Assembly: GCF_019976755.1 (NCBI RefSeq) | Contig: NZ_AP023441.1 | Span: 4,585,501-4,649,500, forward strand | DNA from: Nostoc sp. MS1 | GTDB taxonomy: Bacteria > Cyanobacteriota > Cyanobacteriia > Cyanobacteriales > Nostocaceae | Reading direction: 5' to 3' | Length of the DNA: 64,000 nucleotides | Shown: positions 52,911 through 61,787 of the stretch, piece after piece | Layout: every line of letters starts with the position of its first letter | Numbering within the stretch: position 1 is the first letter of the stretch | Translations under genes and position numbers: made by a program | The notes under the pieces: model-generated | Seen by the model: only the letters and a program-made list of their open reading frames with translations | What the model was told of the DNA's origin: nothing | Database searches by the model: none

Positions 52911-54250
52911 ACTTCCAACTTCTCAGACTGGAAGAAACGGTTAGCAGGACGGGGGAGTCCGAGATTTTCGCGTAGGGTTTTGCCCTCGTATTCTTTGCGG
53001 AAAATACCGCGTCGTTGGAGTTCTGGGATTACTTTGTCTACGAAATCGTTCAACCCTTCCGGCACAAATGGGAACATAATGTTGAAGCCGTCAGACCCTT
53101 CCTCAACTAGCCATTGCTCCATCTCATCGGCGATAGTTTCGGGTGTACCAACAAAAGCTAGTCCGCCGTAACTGCCGATACGTTGAGCTAACTGGCGAAT
53201 AGTCAGGTTTTCGCGTTGTGCCAGGGCTACTATCCGCTCGCGGGAGCTGCGTCCGGCGTTAGTTTCGGGAATTTCTGGCAAATGCCCGTCCGGGTCGAAG
53301 CTAGAAACATCGTAGCCAAGCGCACTATTGAGACTAGCAATTCCACTGTCATAATGTACTAAGCTATCCAAATGTTCGCGCTTGGCAATTGCTTCTGCCA
53401 CACTTTCACCGACAACTACCAAAGCCCCTGGCAGAATTTTGATACTATCTGGGTCGCGTCCTATCGTCTGCGCTCTACCCTTAATGTCTGCAAATAGAGC
53501 CTTACCTGCCTCTAGATTACCAGCCGGTGCAAACACAGCCTCGGCAGTTTCGGCAGCTAATTGTCGTCCTGCTTCAGATGCACCCGCCTGAACAATGACT
53601 GGCCAGCCTTGGACTGGTCTAGCGATGTTCAACGGCCCCCGCACTGAGAGATACTTCCCTTTATGGTTAAGGACGTGCAGCTTTTCTGGGTCGAAATAAA
53701 TCCCTGCTTCCACATCACGAATAAACGCATCATCAGCGAAGGAATCCCACAGACCTGTGACGACATCATAAAATTCTCTAGCTCGGCGGTAGCGTTCATC
53801 ATGCTCGATTTCTTCTTCTAGACCAAAGTTGAGTGCAGCATCGGGATTAGCTGTGGTGACAATATTCCAGCCAGCCCGACCGCCACTAATATGGTCGAGA
53901 GAGGCGAAACGGCGAGCAATGTGGAAAGGTGCATCATAGGTTGTGGAAGCTGTGGCTACCAGTCCGATGTTTTCAGTGACGCTGGCGAGGGCAGAAAGTA
54001 AAGTGAAAGGCTCAAAAGAGGTGACGGTGTGGCTACGCTTGAGTGCGTTGATGGGCATATTCAACACCGCTAAGTGGTCAGCCATAAAGAATGCGTCAAA
54101 CTTGCCCTGTTCTAGTTTCTGAATCAATCGTTTCAGTGTTGGGAAGTTGAAGTTAGCATCAGGTATAGCCCCAGGATAGCGCCAAGCCCCAGTATGTATA
54201 CTAACGGGACGCATGAAAGCACCTAGTTTTAATTGTTTTGAGCTACTCAT
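52898..54250 (-). CDS. LLM-class flavin monooxygenase (NtaA/SnaA/DszA family)
   Basis: This is a 450-residue FMN-dependent TIM-barrel monooxygenase. Features: GAFMRPVSIHTGAWRYPGA, QGKFDAFFMADHLAVL, RRFASLDHISGGRAGWNIVT, EHDERYRRAREFYDVV, VQAGASEAGRQLAAETAEAV, ending in RRGIFRKEYEGKTLRENLGL. Family members oxidise dibenzothiophene sulfone, nitrilotriacetate or S-succinyl-cysteine-type substrates. GGAGGT precedes the ATG. It lies 75 bases after the broken metQ gene in a minus-strand operon. A paralogue of the same family is at 61917-63236. Reductase and substrate unknown. Confidence 0.88.
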   Translation of the reverse strand: MSSSKQLKLGAFMRPVSIHTGAWRYPGAIPDANFNFPTLKRLIQKLEQGKFDAFFMADHLAVLNMPINALKRSHTVTSFEPFTLLSALASVTENIGLVATASTTYDAPFHIARRFASLDHISGGRAGWNIVTTANPDAALNFGLEEEIEHDERYRRAREFYDVVTGLWDSFADDAFIRDVEAGIYFDPEKLHVLNHKGKYLSVRGPLNIARPVQGWPVIVQAGASEAGRQLAAETAEAVFAPAGNLEAGKALFADIKGRAQTIGRDPDSIKILPGALVVVGESVAEAIAKREHLDSLVHYDSGIASLNSALGYDVSSFDPDGHLPEIPETNAGRSSRERIVALAQRENLTIRQLAQRIGSYGGLAFVGTPETIADEMEQWLVEEGSDGFNIMFPFVPEGLNDFVDKVIPELQRRGIFRKEYEGKTLRENLGLPRPANRFFQSEKLEVVSH

Positions 54251-54325
54251 TAAACCTCCGGTTCATTGTTCTAAAATGTGCAACTCTGCGTTCCAATGGA
54301 ATGAGTTGATGGATAGATATAGATA

Positions 54326-55201
54326 TTAGAACACGGCGGCAATTGTGCCTTTAAATTTAGTATTAATGAAATCTTTTAGTTTGGGATCGACAAGCAATTG
54401 ATTGAGTTTTTGGATATTTGGGTCATTTACTTTATCTTTCATAGTTGCTAAACCAACTGCATAGTTTTTGTTAGCCATGCCAACCTCATCTATCACAATT
54501 GGGGTGAGAGACACTTTAGCTTGAACAAGAAAGGTTGCAGATGTCACGGCTAAATCTAAATCCTCCAAAGCTCTGACTATGGCGTAGTTATCTAATTCCT
54601 TAATTTGGAGTTTTTTCGGATGGGGAAGGACATCTTTGAGGCTGTAATACTCACTAGATTTATCTTTTAAATTAATTAAGTCGATGTGTTTGAGAAATTT
54701 TAAGGCGCGGTCTTGATTGCTATCATCGTTAGAAATAGCAATAGTCGCTCCTACAGGAATTTCTGCAACTGATTTAATTTTTAATCGTTTTGAATAAAGT
54801 CCACTTAGGGTAGTATAACTGCGATTGAGCATCACAAAATCTGCATTGAGGCGCTTGGCGGCTTGCTTCATGAATGGTTCGTGCTGGAAAACATTAGCGT
54901 CAATTTCTCCATTTTTAAGAGCATCGTTAATCTTGACGGAATCAGCGATGGTGACAATCTCAAAGTCAAAACCTTAGCTAGGAGCTATTTCAGTTTTAAT
55001 ATATCTTAAAACATCCTCTGTTGTAGTATTTCGAGAACCTACTTTGAGTAATTTTGTCTTAACTGTTTGGGTAGTTGCTTGGCTAACTAATTGACTAGTT
55101 GATGAGTTTTGGTTTTGTGTACAACTGGCAAATAAAACAGATGCGATCGCCCACCCTGTTGTTAAGAGAAAATAGCGTCGATTTCTTTTTATATAAAACA
55201 T
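54326..55201 (-). pseudogene. MetQ/NlpA-type binding protein interrupted by one stop codon
   Basis: The whole gene reads through in one frame, with a single TAA at complement 54974-54976 (codon 76). Before it are an intact lipoprotein signal (ASVLFASCTQNQN) and the start of the domain (KTEIAPS). After it the frame continues with GFDFEIVTIADSVKINDALK, DANVFQHEPFM and a complete remainder to a terminal LKDFINTKFKGTIAAVF, with no other damage. In the two paralogues the position of the stop holds Glu or Ala/Lys. A recent nonsense mutation or a sequencing error fits best. Neighbours metN and the monooxygenase are intact. Confidence 0.85.
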
Positions 55202-55244
55202 GATAATAATTCGTAATTCTTAATTCGTAATTACCAGACTTAAT

Positions 55245-56222
55245 TTAATGGACTTCTACCTCAAACTCTTCATCATGTAAATATTTCAAAGCTTGAGTGA
55301 CTTTTTGACCTTTTAGTTCGATGTGGAATTGACCAACTCGGCGATCGCCTACTGTCTCTACACTGCCACTAAGGATATTCACATCCACATCAAAATTACG
55401 GGCGAGGGTGGCGAAAATTGGTTGACTGGCTTGTTCTCCAGCAAAGGCGATCGTGGCAAGAACAGCCCCAGGTTTGGGTTTATAACCATTACGGCGGGGA
55501 AAGACTTCCTGGGCAAGAAATGATTCCGGCTTGGTAATTAAGTCGGTAACATAACCCTTTTCCACAATTTTGCCAGCATTGAGTACAGCAACACTATCGC
55601 AAATTTGTTTGACTACACCCATCTCATGAGTAATTAACAAAATTGTCAAACCCATACGCTTATTCAAGTTACGCAATAAGTCGAGAATTGATCTTGTAGT
55701 TTGGGGATCAAGTGCTGATGTAGCCTCATCAGAAAGTAGCACTTTTGGTTCTCCAGCCAAAGCCCTAGCAATACCTACCCGTTGCTTTTGTCCACCAGAA
55801 AGCTGTGCCGGATAAGCATCTGCCTTACCTTGTAACCCCACCAATGAAATTAATTCTTCCACTTTGGCGCGGCGTTTAAGTCTGCTATAACCCATCACTT
55901 CCAAAGGAAAAGCAATATTTTCTGCAACAGTTCGGCAACTAAGTAAATTGAAGTGTTGAAAAATCATGCCAATATGTTGACGGGCGCGGCGTAACTGATT
56001 ACCAGTAAGTTTGGTCATTTCCTCTCCATCAACTAAAACTGAACCCGATGTAGGTTTTTCTAGTTGATTGACACAACGAATTAATGTACTTTTGCCAGCA
56101 CCACTTTGACCTAAAACACCAAAAATTTCCCCTGGTTTGACATGAAGACTCACGCCATCTAATGCCACAACTTTTTGTGTTCCTTGGTTGTAAACTTTGC
56201 GGACATCGGTAAATGTGATCAT
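55245..56222 (-). CDS. metN: MetN-type ABC transporter ATPase with NIL domain
   Basis: This 325-residue ATPase has Walker A GQSGAGKST, Q-loop FQHFNLL, signature LSGGQKQRVGIARAL, Walker B VLLSDEATSALDP and switch His in LITHEMG. The C-terminal 75 residues are a NIL domain, which in MetN binds methionine and inhibits transport. GAGGAAC precedes the ATG. It sits 53 bases after an intact metQ and 43 before a broken one, on the same strand. The cognate permease is probably the MetI at 48596-49252, since none lies next to it. Confidence 0.93.
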   Translation of the reverse strand: MITFTDVRKVYNQGTQKVVALDGVSLHVKPGEIFGVLGQSGAGKSTLIRCVNQLEKPTSGSVLVDGEEMTKLTGNQLRRARQHIGMIFQHFNLLSCRTVAENIAFPLEVMGYSRLKRRAKVEELISLVGLQGKADAYPAQLSGGQKQRVGIARALAGEPKVLLSDEATSALDPQTTRSILDLLRNLNKRMGLTILLITHEMGVVKQICDSVAVLNAGKIVEKGYVTDLITKPESFLAQEVFPRRNGYKPKPGAVLATIAFAGEQASQPIFATLARNFDVDVNILSGSVETVGDRRVGQFHIELKGQKVTQALKYLHDEEFEVEVH

Positions 56223-56275
56223 TTAGAAGTTCCTCCACAACAAAAGTTTTGTAGCAGTAAGAAGAGGATTTTTAT

Positions 56276-57169
56276 CTATGGGATAGGAATAACTGCACCT
56301 TGATATTTTTCTTTAATGAACTGCTTAACCTTATCGTCAAGCAACAACTTATACAATTTTTGAATCCTGGGGTCGTTTTCTTTACCTTTTAATGTAGTGA
56401 CAGTAACAGCATAAATTGGGTCTTTACCTGTCTCTAATGCCAAAGCATCTTTATCGGTTTTTAATCCAGCTTGGACAATCCAATTACCTGTAACTCCAGC
56501 TAAGTCAACATCAGGAAGGCTAGGAATTGCTTGCGCTCCTGGTATTTCTTTAATTTGGATGTTTTTGGGATTATCGATAATATCTTTTGGACTAGCAGGG
56601 CTAACATTTGGCTTGAGTTTAATTAAACCTGATTCTTCTAATACTTTTAAAGCACGATGGGCGTTACTAGGGTCATCAGGAATTGTCACAAGTGCTTTAT
56701 TAGGGACTTCTTTAAGAGATTTATGCTTTTTGGAAAAAAGTCCTACTGGATTCAAATGAATTTGCGGGGTAAAAGCGTACATCTCGAAGTTATGTTTCTT
56801 GCCATAATCCTGCATAAAAGGAATATGTTGAAAGTAATTGGCATCAATTACCCCATCTTTTAAGGCAGTATTATTCTGTACAAAGTCATTGAAAGTAACT
56901 ATTTCGATATCGAGTCCAGCTTCAGGCGCTAAATTCTTTTTGACAAACTCTAAAATCTCTCCGGCTGGTACTGGGGTTACACCAACTTTGATTTTTTCTT
57001 TGGTTCCAGTTGTGGTTGTGTTTGCTGCTGGGGTTGCTGATGGATTTGTGGTTGTATTAGTAGCTGAATTATTCTGAGGTGAACTACAGCTAGAGAAGAT
57101 TGTAGAAGCTGTAAATGAGGTAAGGGCTATTAAGAAGAATCGACGGTTAAGATTGATGGGTAATTTCAT
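56276..57169 (-). CDS. metQ: MetQ/NlpA-type ABC substrate-binding lipoprotein
   Basis: This 297-residue binding protein starts at ATG 57169 (MKLPINLNRRFFLIALTSFT), with a lipoprotein signal cut before Cys in IFSSC. A Thr/Asn/Ala-rich tether is followed by the binding domain: KVGVTPVPAGEILEFV, DIEIVTFNDFVQNNTAL, DANYFQHIPFM, and VTIPDDPSNAHRALKVLEES. It is placed 38 bases after the SsuA-like gene and directly before metN, so it is the best partner of that ATPase. Ligand could be methionine, its sulfoxide or another sulfur compound. Confidence 0.88.
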   Translation of the reverse strand: MKLPINLNRRFFLIALTSFTASTIFSSCSSPQNNSATNTTTNPSATPAANTTTTGTKEKIKVGVTPVPAGEILEFVKKNLAPEAGLDIEIVTFNDFVQNNTALKDGVIDANYFQHIPFMQDYGKKHNFEMYAFTPQIHLNPVGLFSKKHKSLKEVPNKALVTIPDDPSNAHRALKVLEESGLIKLKPNVSPASPKDIIDNPKNIQIKEIPGAQAIPSLPDVDLAGVTGNWIVQAGLKTDKDALALETGKDPIYAVTVTTLKGKENDPRIQKLYKLLLDDKVKQFIKEKYQGAVIPIP

Positions 57170-57207
57170 GCGATCGCCTATTTTAATCAACTACAAAAAC
57201 TTTACGA

Positions 57208-58275
57208 TTATTTGTCATAAACCCAGTTATATTTCGGGTCACTGACATCTATTTTCTTGGGAATAACTTTGAGTTCATAAAAGGCATCAGCCATGCGTTG
57301 TAAACCTGCCAAAACTTCCCCGGTTACAGGTAGTACTTTACGTTCTCCACCACGTTCTTCGACAATCTCCATCGTCTTGATATCGGCTTTGTAGAGTTTG
57401 GATAGCAGTTGTGCCGAATCTTTGTAGTTGTTTTTAGACCAAACCCCAGCCTTTTCTATCTCCTCCAAGACAATCTTGACAATATCTGGATAGTCTCGGA
57501 CAAACTCTGGAGCAGCATAATAAAATGCAGGACTTTCCGTTGCTGCTTTATCACCAAATACAGTAGTGTTATCTGCTAATAGACGAGTGGGAAGTTTACG
57601 TTCTGCTTCGGCGGTGTAAGGGTCCCAAATTACCCACGCATCAAAATCTCCCCGTTCAAAGGCGGGTAAAGCTTCTGCTGGTGTGAGAAACACGGGTGTA
57701 ATGTCACTATATTTCAAGCCAGCCTTTTCTAAAGCACGCACAATCATATATTGGGAACTCGCGCCTTTAGCAAAAGCAACTTTTTTTCCTTTTAAGTCTG
57801 CAAGTGTTTTGATTGGTGAGTTTTCCAAAACCAGAATAGCGGAACTCCTGGTGCTACTGGTACTCGCCGCTACTCTAACAAAAGGTTTATCTCCAGCTTG
57901 AGCAAAGACACTACCAGTACCGCCACCACCACCAAACACAATCGCACCTACACCCATCCCCTCAAGTAAGGGTGCAGTCGAGGAAAATTCATTCCAAGTT
58001 ACGGAAATTCCTTGAGGTTGCAAGCGTTTCTCTAAGCTTCTTTGCGCTTTGACAATATTTAGTAACGCCATTCCCTTTTGATGTCCCATTTTCAGCACTG
58101 TCAGCTGAGGAACTTGGGGTTTTTGTGCTGGCGCATCGGCTGAGTTACTAGGAGCGCAAGAGGCGATCGCCACACTCAAACCAACACCAAACACAAACAA
58201 TAAGCCAAAGCTTTTTAGCCTTTGACCTCTACTTTTCAATACAGATAAAAATTGATTTATCAAGCGAGTCAACAT
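57208..58275 (-). CDS. ssuA: SsuA/TauA-type sulfonate-binding lipoprotein
   Basis: This is a 355-residue periplasmic binding protein of the aliphatic sulfonate/nitrate type. The signal peptide has a lipobox IASC near residue 40. The two-lobed domain has KMGHQKGMALLNIVKAQRSL, the Gly-rich GAIVFGGGGGTGSVFAQAG, KTLADLKGKKVAFAKGASSQ, AFERGDFDAWVIWDPYTAEA and the late AGLQRMADAFYELKVI. No SsuB or SsuC lies in the window, so it may use a distant transporter. It leads the minus-strand metQ-metN operon. Confidence 0.88.
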   Translation of the reverse strand: MLTRLINQFLSVLKSRGQRLKSFGLLFVFGVGLSVAIASCAPSNSADAPAQKPQVPQLTVLKMGHQKGMALLNIVKAQRSLEKRLQPQGISVTWNEFSSTAPLLEGMGVGAIVFGGGGGTGSVFAQAGDKPFVRVAASTSSTRSSAILVLENSPIKTLADLKGKKVAFAKGASSQYMIVRALEKAGLKYSDITPVFLTPAEALPAFERGDFDAWVIWDPYTAEAERKLPTRLLADNTTVFGDKAATESPAFYYAAPEFVRDYPDIVKIVLEEIEKAGVWSKNNYKDSAQLLSKLYKADIKTMEIVEERGGERKVLPVTGEVLAGLQRMADAFYELKVIPKKIDVSDPKYNWVYDK

Positions 58276-58600
58276 TTTTTAACCCTTCGCCTTATGGCAG
58301 ATTGTCTCAATTTAATTTCCGGTTCTTGTTAATATTTAATTTTTAATTCTTTACGTCAATTAACAGATAATTTTTCTACGCCAAAACTTTAAAATCGCTT
58401 TGCAGAAATTTTTCTTCCTATTAGATAGGTTATGATATAACTATTGCTTACAAAATTATTGTGTTCATGAGAACTAAATTTTAAAAATTGTCATATCGAC
58501 AAATAAAATATTAGTTAACAGCAAAAACTATCACTAATCGTTAAGGTAATTAGTGATAGTTTTTACATGGCAAAATTTCACCTATCTTTATAGGTAGAGT
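58276..58600. other. Promoter region of the ssuA-metN operon and terminator of the ferritin-like genes
   Basis: 325 AT-rich bases. The right end has a strong terminator hairpin at 58523-58564. The left part probably holds the promoter for ssuA. No copy of the shared 12-6-12 motif was found here. Confidence 0.5.
58523..58564 (-). terminator. Strong terminator after the ferritin-like gene pair
   Basis: A perfect 16-base inverted repeat, AAAAACTATCACTAAT (58523-58538) and its complement (58549-58564), surrounds a 10-base loop. On the minus strand the stem ends in five U. It lies 37 bases past the stop of the ferritin-like gene. Confidence 0.85.
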
Positions 58601-59404
58601 TTATTTATTAATAGAAGTTAGTTGAGGATTGGGAATATCTAACAAGTAAGAAAGTACTTCTTTACGCCAAGAATCATATACTGGTTCAATACCTTGGGTA
58701 TTAGCACCATTAAACTTTTCTGCATCCTGCCAACGTTGTTTGATATAAGCTGCGCGTCGCTGTTGGAGTTCTTCGTCCAATTCTAATAATTGTCCTGCAA
58801 GTTCCGCCCTTTCATTGGGTGAAGCTTGCTCAAACTTTTTCCGCCACCAATTGGCAATAGTTATACGATGAATAGCTTCATCATCGCTAAATCTCTCACT
58901 ACTTTGTTCTGCTAAGACAGCATCACCAATTCGTGAGGTTAATTTATTAATCCAAACTTGGGGCAGAATATGATGTTCATAATGTAATTCCCAAGCCAAG
59001 AAACCTAACCAATTCCGGTAGGGTAAATCTTCTAAAAACTCCCAATGGAGTTGAGCTTCCTTACGAATATCATCAATCGGGTCGCGTCCGGTTAGGGCAA
59101 TCACTCTTTCTCGAAATGCGATCGCATGAGCGCCGTCATCACCAATTTGTCTACTCAAAATTAAATGCAAATCAGGGTCAGCAATCAACCAAATAGCCTT
59201 ACTAGCTGCTTGTACAATAGATAAGTCATGACCACCAGTAGCGGCCCAATACTGATAAAAACCTTCTTTTTCTTCTTCTGTAATTGGGGGAAGACTAGCG
59301 TGTTCACGAGTCAACGGCACATGAGGCGCGTGTTTACTAATTAGTTTTTCCAGATTTTCTTTTTCAAACTCTACAGTCCATTCACGGGTTAAAGTTGCAC
59401 TCAC
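58601..59404 (-). CDS. Ferritin-like protein, paralogue B
   Basis: This 267-residue soluble, strongly helical protein starts at GTG 59404, which has GGAG nine bases upstream and aligns with the paralogue's MTATLTR; a TTG five codons earlier overlaps that ribosome site. Conserved possible metal ligands occur at the spacing of a four-helix ferritin-like bundle: DDGAH (Asp90, His93), ELHYEHH (Glu139, Glu143, His144) and DEAIH (Glu176, His179). His59 lies in GGHDLSIVQ. Family unrecognised; a diiron or heme-oxygenase-like oxidase is plausible. It forms an operon with its paralogue (59 bases) and a flavin monooxygenase. Substrate unknown. Confidence 0.72.
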   Translation of the reverse strand: MSATLTREWTVEFEKENLEKLISKHAPHVPLTREHASLPPITEEEKEGFYQYWAATGGHDLSIVQAASKAIWLIADPDLHLILSRQIGDDGAHAIAFRERVIALTGRDPIDDIRKEAQLHWEFLEDLPYRNWLGFLAWELHYEHHILPQVWINKLTSRIGDAVLAEQSSERFSDDEAIHRITIANWWRKKFEQASPNERAELAGQLLELDEELQQRRAAYIKQRWQDAEKFNGANTQGIEPVYDSWRKEVLSYLLDIPNPQLTSINK

Positions 59405-59463
59405 GCTGCTTTGCTCCAAATTTAAAATTGGGTAGTAAATATGAGCTAATTATTTTCCAGACC

Positions 59464-60279
59464 CTAATCATTCACACTCACAAGCTTGGGCAGTTTAGAT
59501 ACAGGAATATCCAAGAAGTAAGATAGAACTTCTTTCCGCCAAGTATCATAAAGAACTGGCAAATCATCAACTTCAATCCCAATAGCTTTTTTGCTCAATT
59601 GCCAATGATCCCGGAGGTAAGGGTTGCGCCGACGTTGACCTTCTTCATCAACTTCTAGGACTTGTGCGATTAAATCCTCCTTCTCGGCTGGGGAGGCTTG
59701 ATCAAATATGCGTTGCCACCAATCTACAACGCCTAAGCGGTGAACTGCTTCATCTGGTAAGATTCTTGCTGCCGCAAACTTAGCTGAGTCTGGGTCGTTG
59801 ATTTTGCTGGTACGGCTATTAATAAATAACAAAGCCACTATATGAAGCTCATAATGCAACTCAAAAGCCAAAAAGCCTTGCCAATTACGAATAGGTAAGT
59901 CACCCATATAATCCCAATGCTTCTGTACTTGCTTTTGGATATCATCAATGGGGTCGCGTCCAGATATTGCTTGCGCTCTTAAACGAGTATTTTGAGCGTG
60001 TGCGCCATCATCACCCAATTGACGACTTAAAAATAGCTGTAATTCTGGATCAGGAATTTGGTCAATTATTTTGGCACAGACTTGCACAATAAATAGATCA
60101 TGGGCTGCACCAGCTACACGGAAGCGATAGAAATTTTCTTTTTCTTCTTCAGTCTGCGGTGGTCTGGGTTCTTCTAAGCGCTTTTTCGGCAAATGGGGAG
60201 CGTGTTTATCCAACAGTTTGTCGAAAATTTCTAGTTCTAAATCAGTAGTCCAAGCTGGACGAGTTAATGTTGCGGTCAT
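59464..60279 (-). CDS. Ferritin-like protein, paralogue A
   Basis: This 271-residue paralogue of the next gene starts at ATG 60279 with AGGAATC upstream; a TTG at 60333 is rejected. Shared blocks are KHAPHLP, TEEEKENFY, HDLFIVQ, SRQLGDDGAHA, SGRDPIDDI, NWQGFLAFELHYELH, LPDEAVHRL and YDTWRKEVLSYFLDIP. Putative ligands are Asp91/His94, Glu140/Glu144 and Glu177/His180. There is no signal peptide, so it is cytoplasmic. It follows the SsuD/SfnG-like gene at 130 bases. A role in oxidising a sulfur compound, alone or as a heterodimer with its paralogue, is inferred from position only. Confidence 0.72.
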   Translation of the reverse strand: MTATLTRPAWTTDLELEIFDKLLDKHAPHLPKKRLEEPRPPQTEEEKENFYRFRVAGAAHDLFIVQVCAKIIDQIPDPELQLFLSRQLGDDGAHAQNTRLRAQAISGRDPIDDIQKQVQKHWDYMGDLPIRNWQGFLAFELHYELHIVALLFINSRTSKINDPDSAKFAAARILPDEAVHRLGVVDWWQRIFDQASPAEKEDLIAQVLEVDEEGQRRRNPYLRDHWQLSKKAIGIEVDDLPVLYDTWRKEVLSYFLDIPVSKLPKLVSVND

Positions 60280-60409
60280 AGTTGATTCCTGTGTGGTTGG
60301 ATATTTCGGAACTATGGCTGACTTAGCTGCCAATCTTTGATTTCAAAGTCAGATTTCCACAATTTTTGGTCAGCAAAGAGGAGAATAACTTTTGACTATG
60401 GACTATAGA

Positions 60410-61480
60410 CTAATGACTAGCGATCGCTTCACTTTCTACTGTTAACTTCCGCACTCTTGGTATAATCTCCGCAGAAAAGCGTTCCATTTCTGTGGCAAAG
60501 GGTAGGAATTGCAACATGAACGTATCAATTCCTACCTTAGTAAATTCGGCAATACGATGAGCCACTGTGTCATAACTACCAACTAAGCCAGCAGCAGTAC
60601 CACCGTTACTACCAACGCCAGGGTATTTAGCCATATTCTTAAACATGACGACTTCTGAATCTACGCCTTTGAGTAGTTCTGTGCGATCGTCTTGTGCCAG
60701 TACCATTGCTCTGAGGTTTTCATATTCTGCTTCCGCCTCTTGGTCTGTTGGTCGAGCAATGACAAAAGCTGACATAGCAAAGCCTAGAGGTTGAGAACGA
60801 TGGTGAGCTTTTTGTCTGACCTGAGTAATAGTTTCTCGAATAACTTCAATCGGACGACCGTTAAGGAAAAATGTATGCGCTTCTTTAGCTGCTAGTTCGT
60901 GCGCCGGTTCTGACTCCCCACCCACATATACACGCGGATGTGGTTTGGCTATAGGTGCTGGACTCAACTTTAAATTATTGATGTGAAAATAATCGCCTTG
61001 GAAGTTAACTTTTTCTGCACTCCATAAGGCTTTTACCACCCTAATCCATTCATCAGAATATCGATAACGTTCATCATGAGATAGGAAATTGATCCCTGGT
61101 TTTTCCATCTCTGGCTTGAACCAAGCACTGACTAAGTTAATCGCAAAACGTCCACCACTGATAGCATCGATACCTAAAGCCATCTTGGCTAAGACGGCTG
61201 GATGAAACAATAAAGGTTTGACAGCTGCAATAATCTCAATCGAACTTGTTGCTTCGGCAAGTGCTGCTGCTGCTGTCCAGGTTTCTAACTGGTCAAGTTC
61301 TTGGTTCCTGGGATTGATGATATGTTGCGCTATTAAAGTTGTGGTAAATCCGCACCTTTCAGCCAACCGAATCAAATTCTTGGCTCGTGAGTAACTAGCA
61401 TCACGAGGTTCAAGCGGATGGTTCATCACGCCGCAGTTGCCGTAGACAGGTATCCAAATCCCGTAGCGTGGCTCAGACAT
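60410..61480 (-). CDS. LLM-class flavin monooxygenase (SsuD/SfnG type)
   Basis: This 356-residue FMN-dependent monooxygenase contains GIWIPVYGNCGVMNHPLEP, CGFTTTLIAQHI, AAVKPLLFHPAVLAKMALGI, AISGGRFAINLVSAWFKPEM, HDERYRYSDEWIRVV and GLVGSYDTVAHRIAEF. It resembles dimethylsulfone/alkanesulfonate monooxygenases more than NtaA types. A near-identical N-terminal region starts the partial gene at 63324. It leads an operon with the two ferritin-like genes. A 12-6-12 palindrome sits 55 bases upstream. The terminal Ser-His-stop is repeat-derived. Confidence 0.87.
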   Translation of the reverse strand: MSEPRYGIWIPVYGNCGVMNHPLEPRDASYSRAKNLIRLAERCGFTTTLIAQHIINPRNQELDQLETWTAAAALAEATSSIEIIAAVKPLLFHPAVLAKMALGIDAISGGRFAINLVSAWFKPEMEKPGINFLSHDERYRYSDEWIRVVKALWSAEKVNFQGDYFHINNLKLSPAPIAKPHPRVYVGGESEPAHELAAKEAHTFFLNGRPIEVIRETITQVRQKAHHRSQPLGFAMSAFVIARPTDQEAEAEYENLRAMVLAQDDRTELLKGVDSEVVMFKNMAKYPGVGSNGGTAAGLVGSYDTVAHRIAEFTKVGIDTFMLQFLPFATEMERFSAEIIPRVRKLTVESEAIASH

Positions 61481-61534
61481 AGCTTTCTAGAACCCTTATA
61501 ATAGGCGCTAATAGTAAATTTTGCACCAATACAA

Positions 61535-61564
61535 ACTACGGTAAATTAGTCGATTTACTGTAGT
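61535..61564. promoter_or_regulatory. Candidate sulfur-cluster operator, site A
   Basis: ACTACGGTAAAT (61535-61546) and ATTTACTGTAGT (61553-61564) form a 12-base inverted repeat with one mismatch and a 6-base spacer. It lies 55-84 bases upstream of the minus-strand monooxygenase. The right half and flanks resemble site B, including a shared ACAAACTAC start. Confidence 0.68.
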
Positions 61565-61683
61565 ATATTAAGAGGGTTGCACAGATAAGCGTAAAAAACA
61601 AGGGGGTGGGGAGAAATCAATTCAAAATTCAAAATTAAAGAGTTATGCCTGGTTGGTGAGCGCAGTCGAACCACTGTCTTTTC

Positions 61684-61722
61684 AACATGGACTGTTGACT
61701 ATTGACTAATGACCAATGACTA
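61684..61722. repeat. STRR tract of TGACTAT/TGACCAA heptamers
   Basis: TGTTGACTATTGACTAATGACCAATGACTAA-type heptamer units lie inside the divergent promoter region between the two monooxygenases. Confidence 0.7.
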
Positions 61723-61787
61723 AGTATGTCATTTTGCTAACACCTATTGCTTTTTTTAAGTAACTATGAGATTTTTTTCTCAGACAA

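Noticed and set aside
54974..54976. Programmed readthrough or recoding of the stop in the broken metQ gene
   Set aside because: The codon is TAA, no downstream structure is evident, and a simple nonsense mutation explains the data.
61650..61680. GCAGTCGAACCAC stretch resembling a tRNA T-arm
   Set aside because: No acceptor stem, D-arm or anticodon arm can be folded around it.
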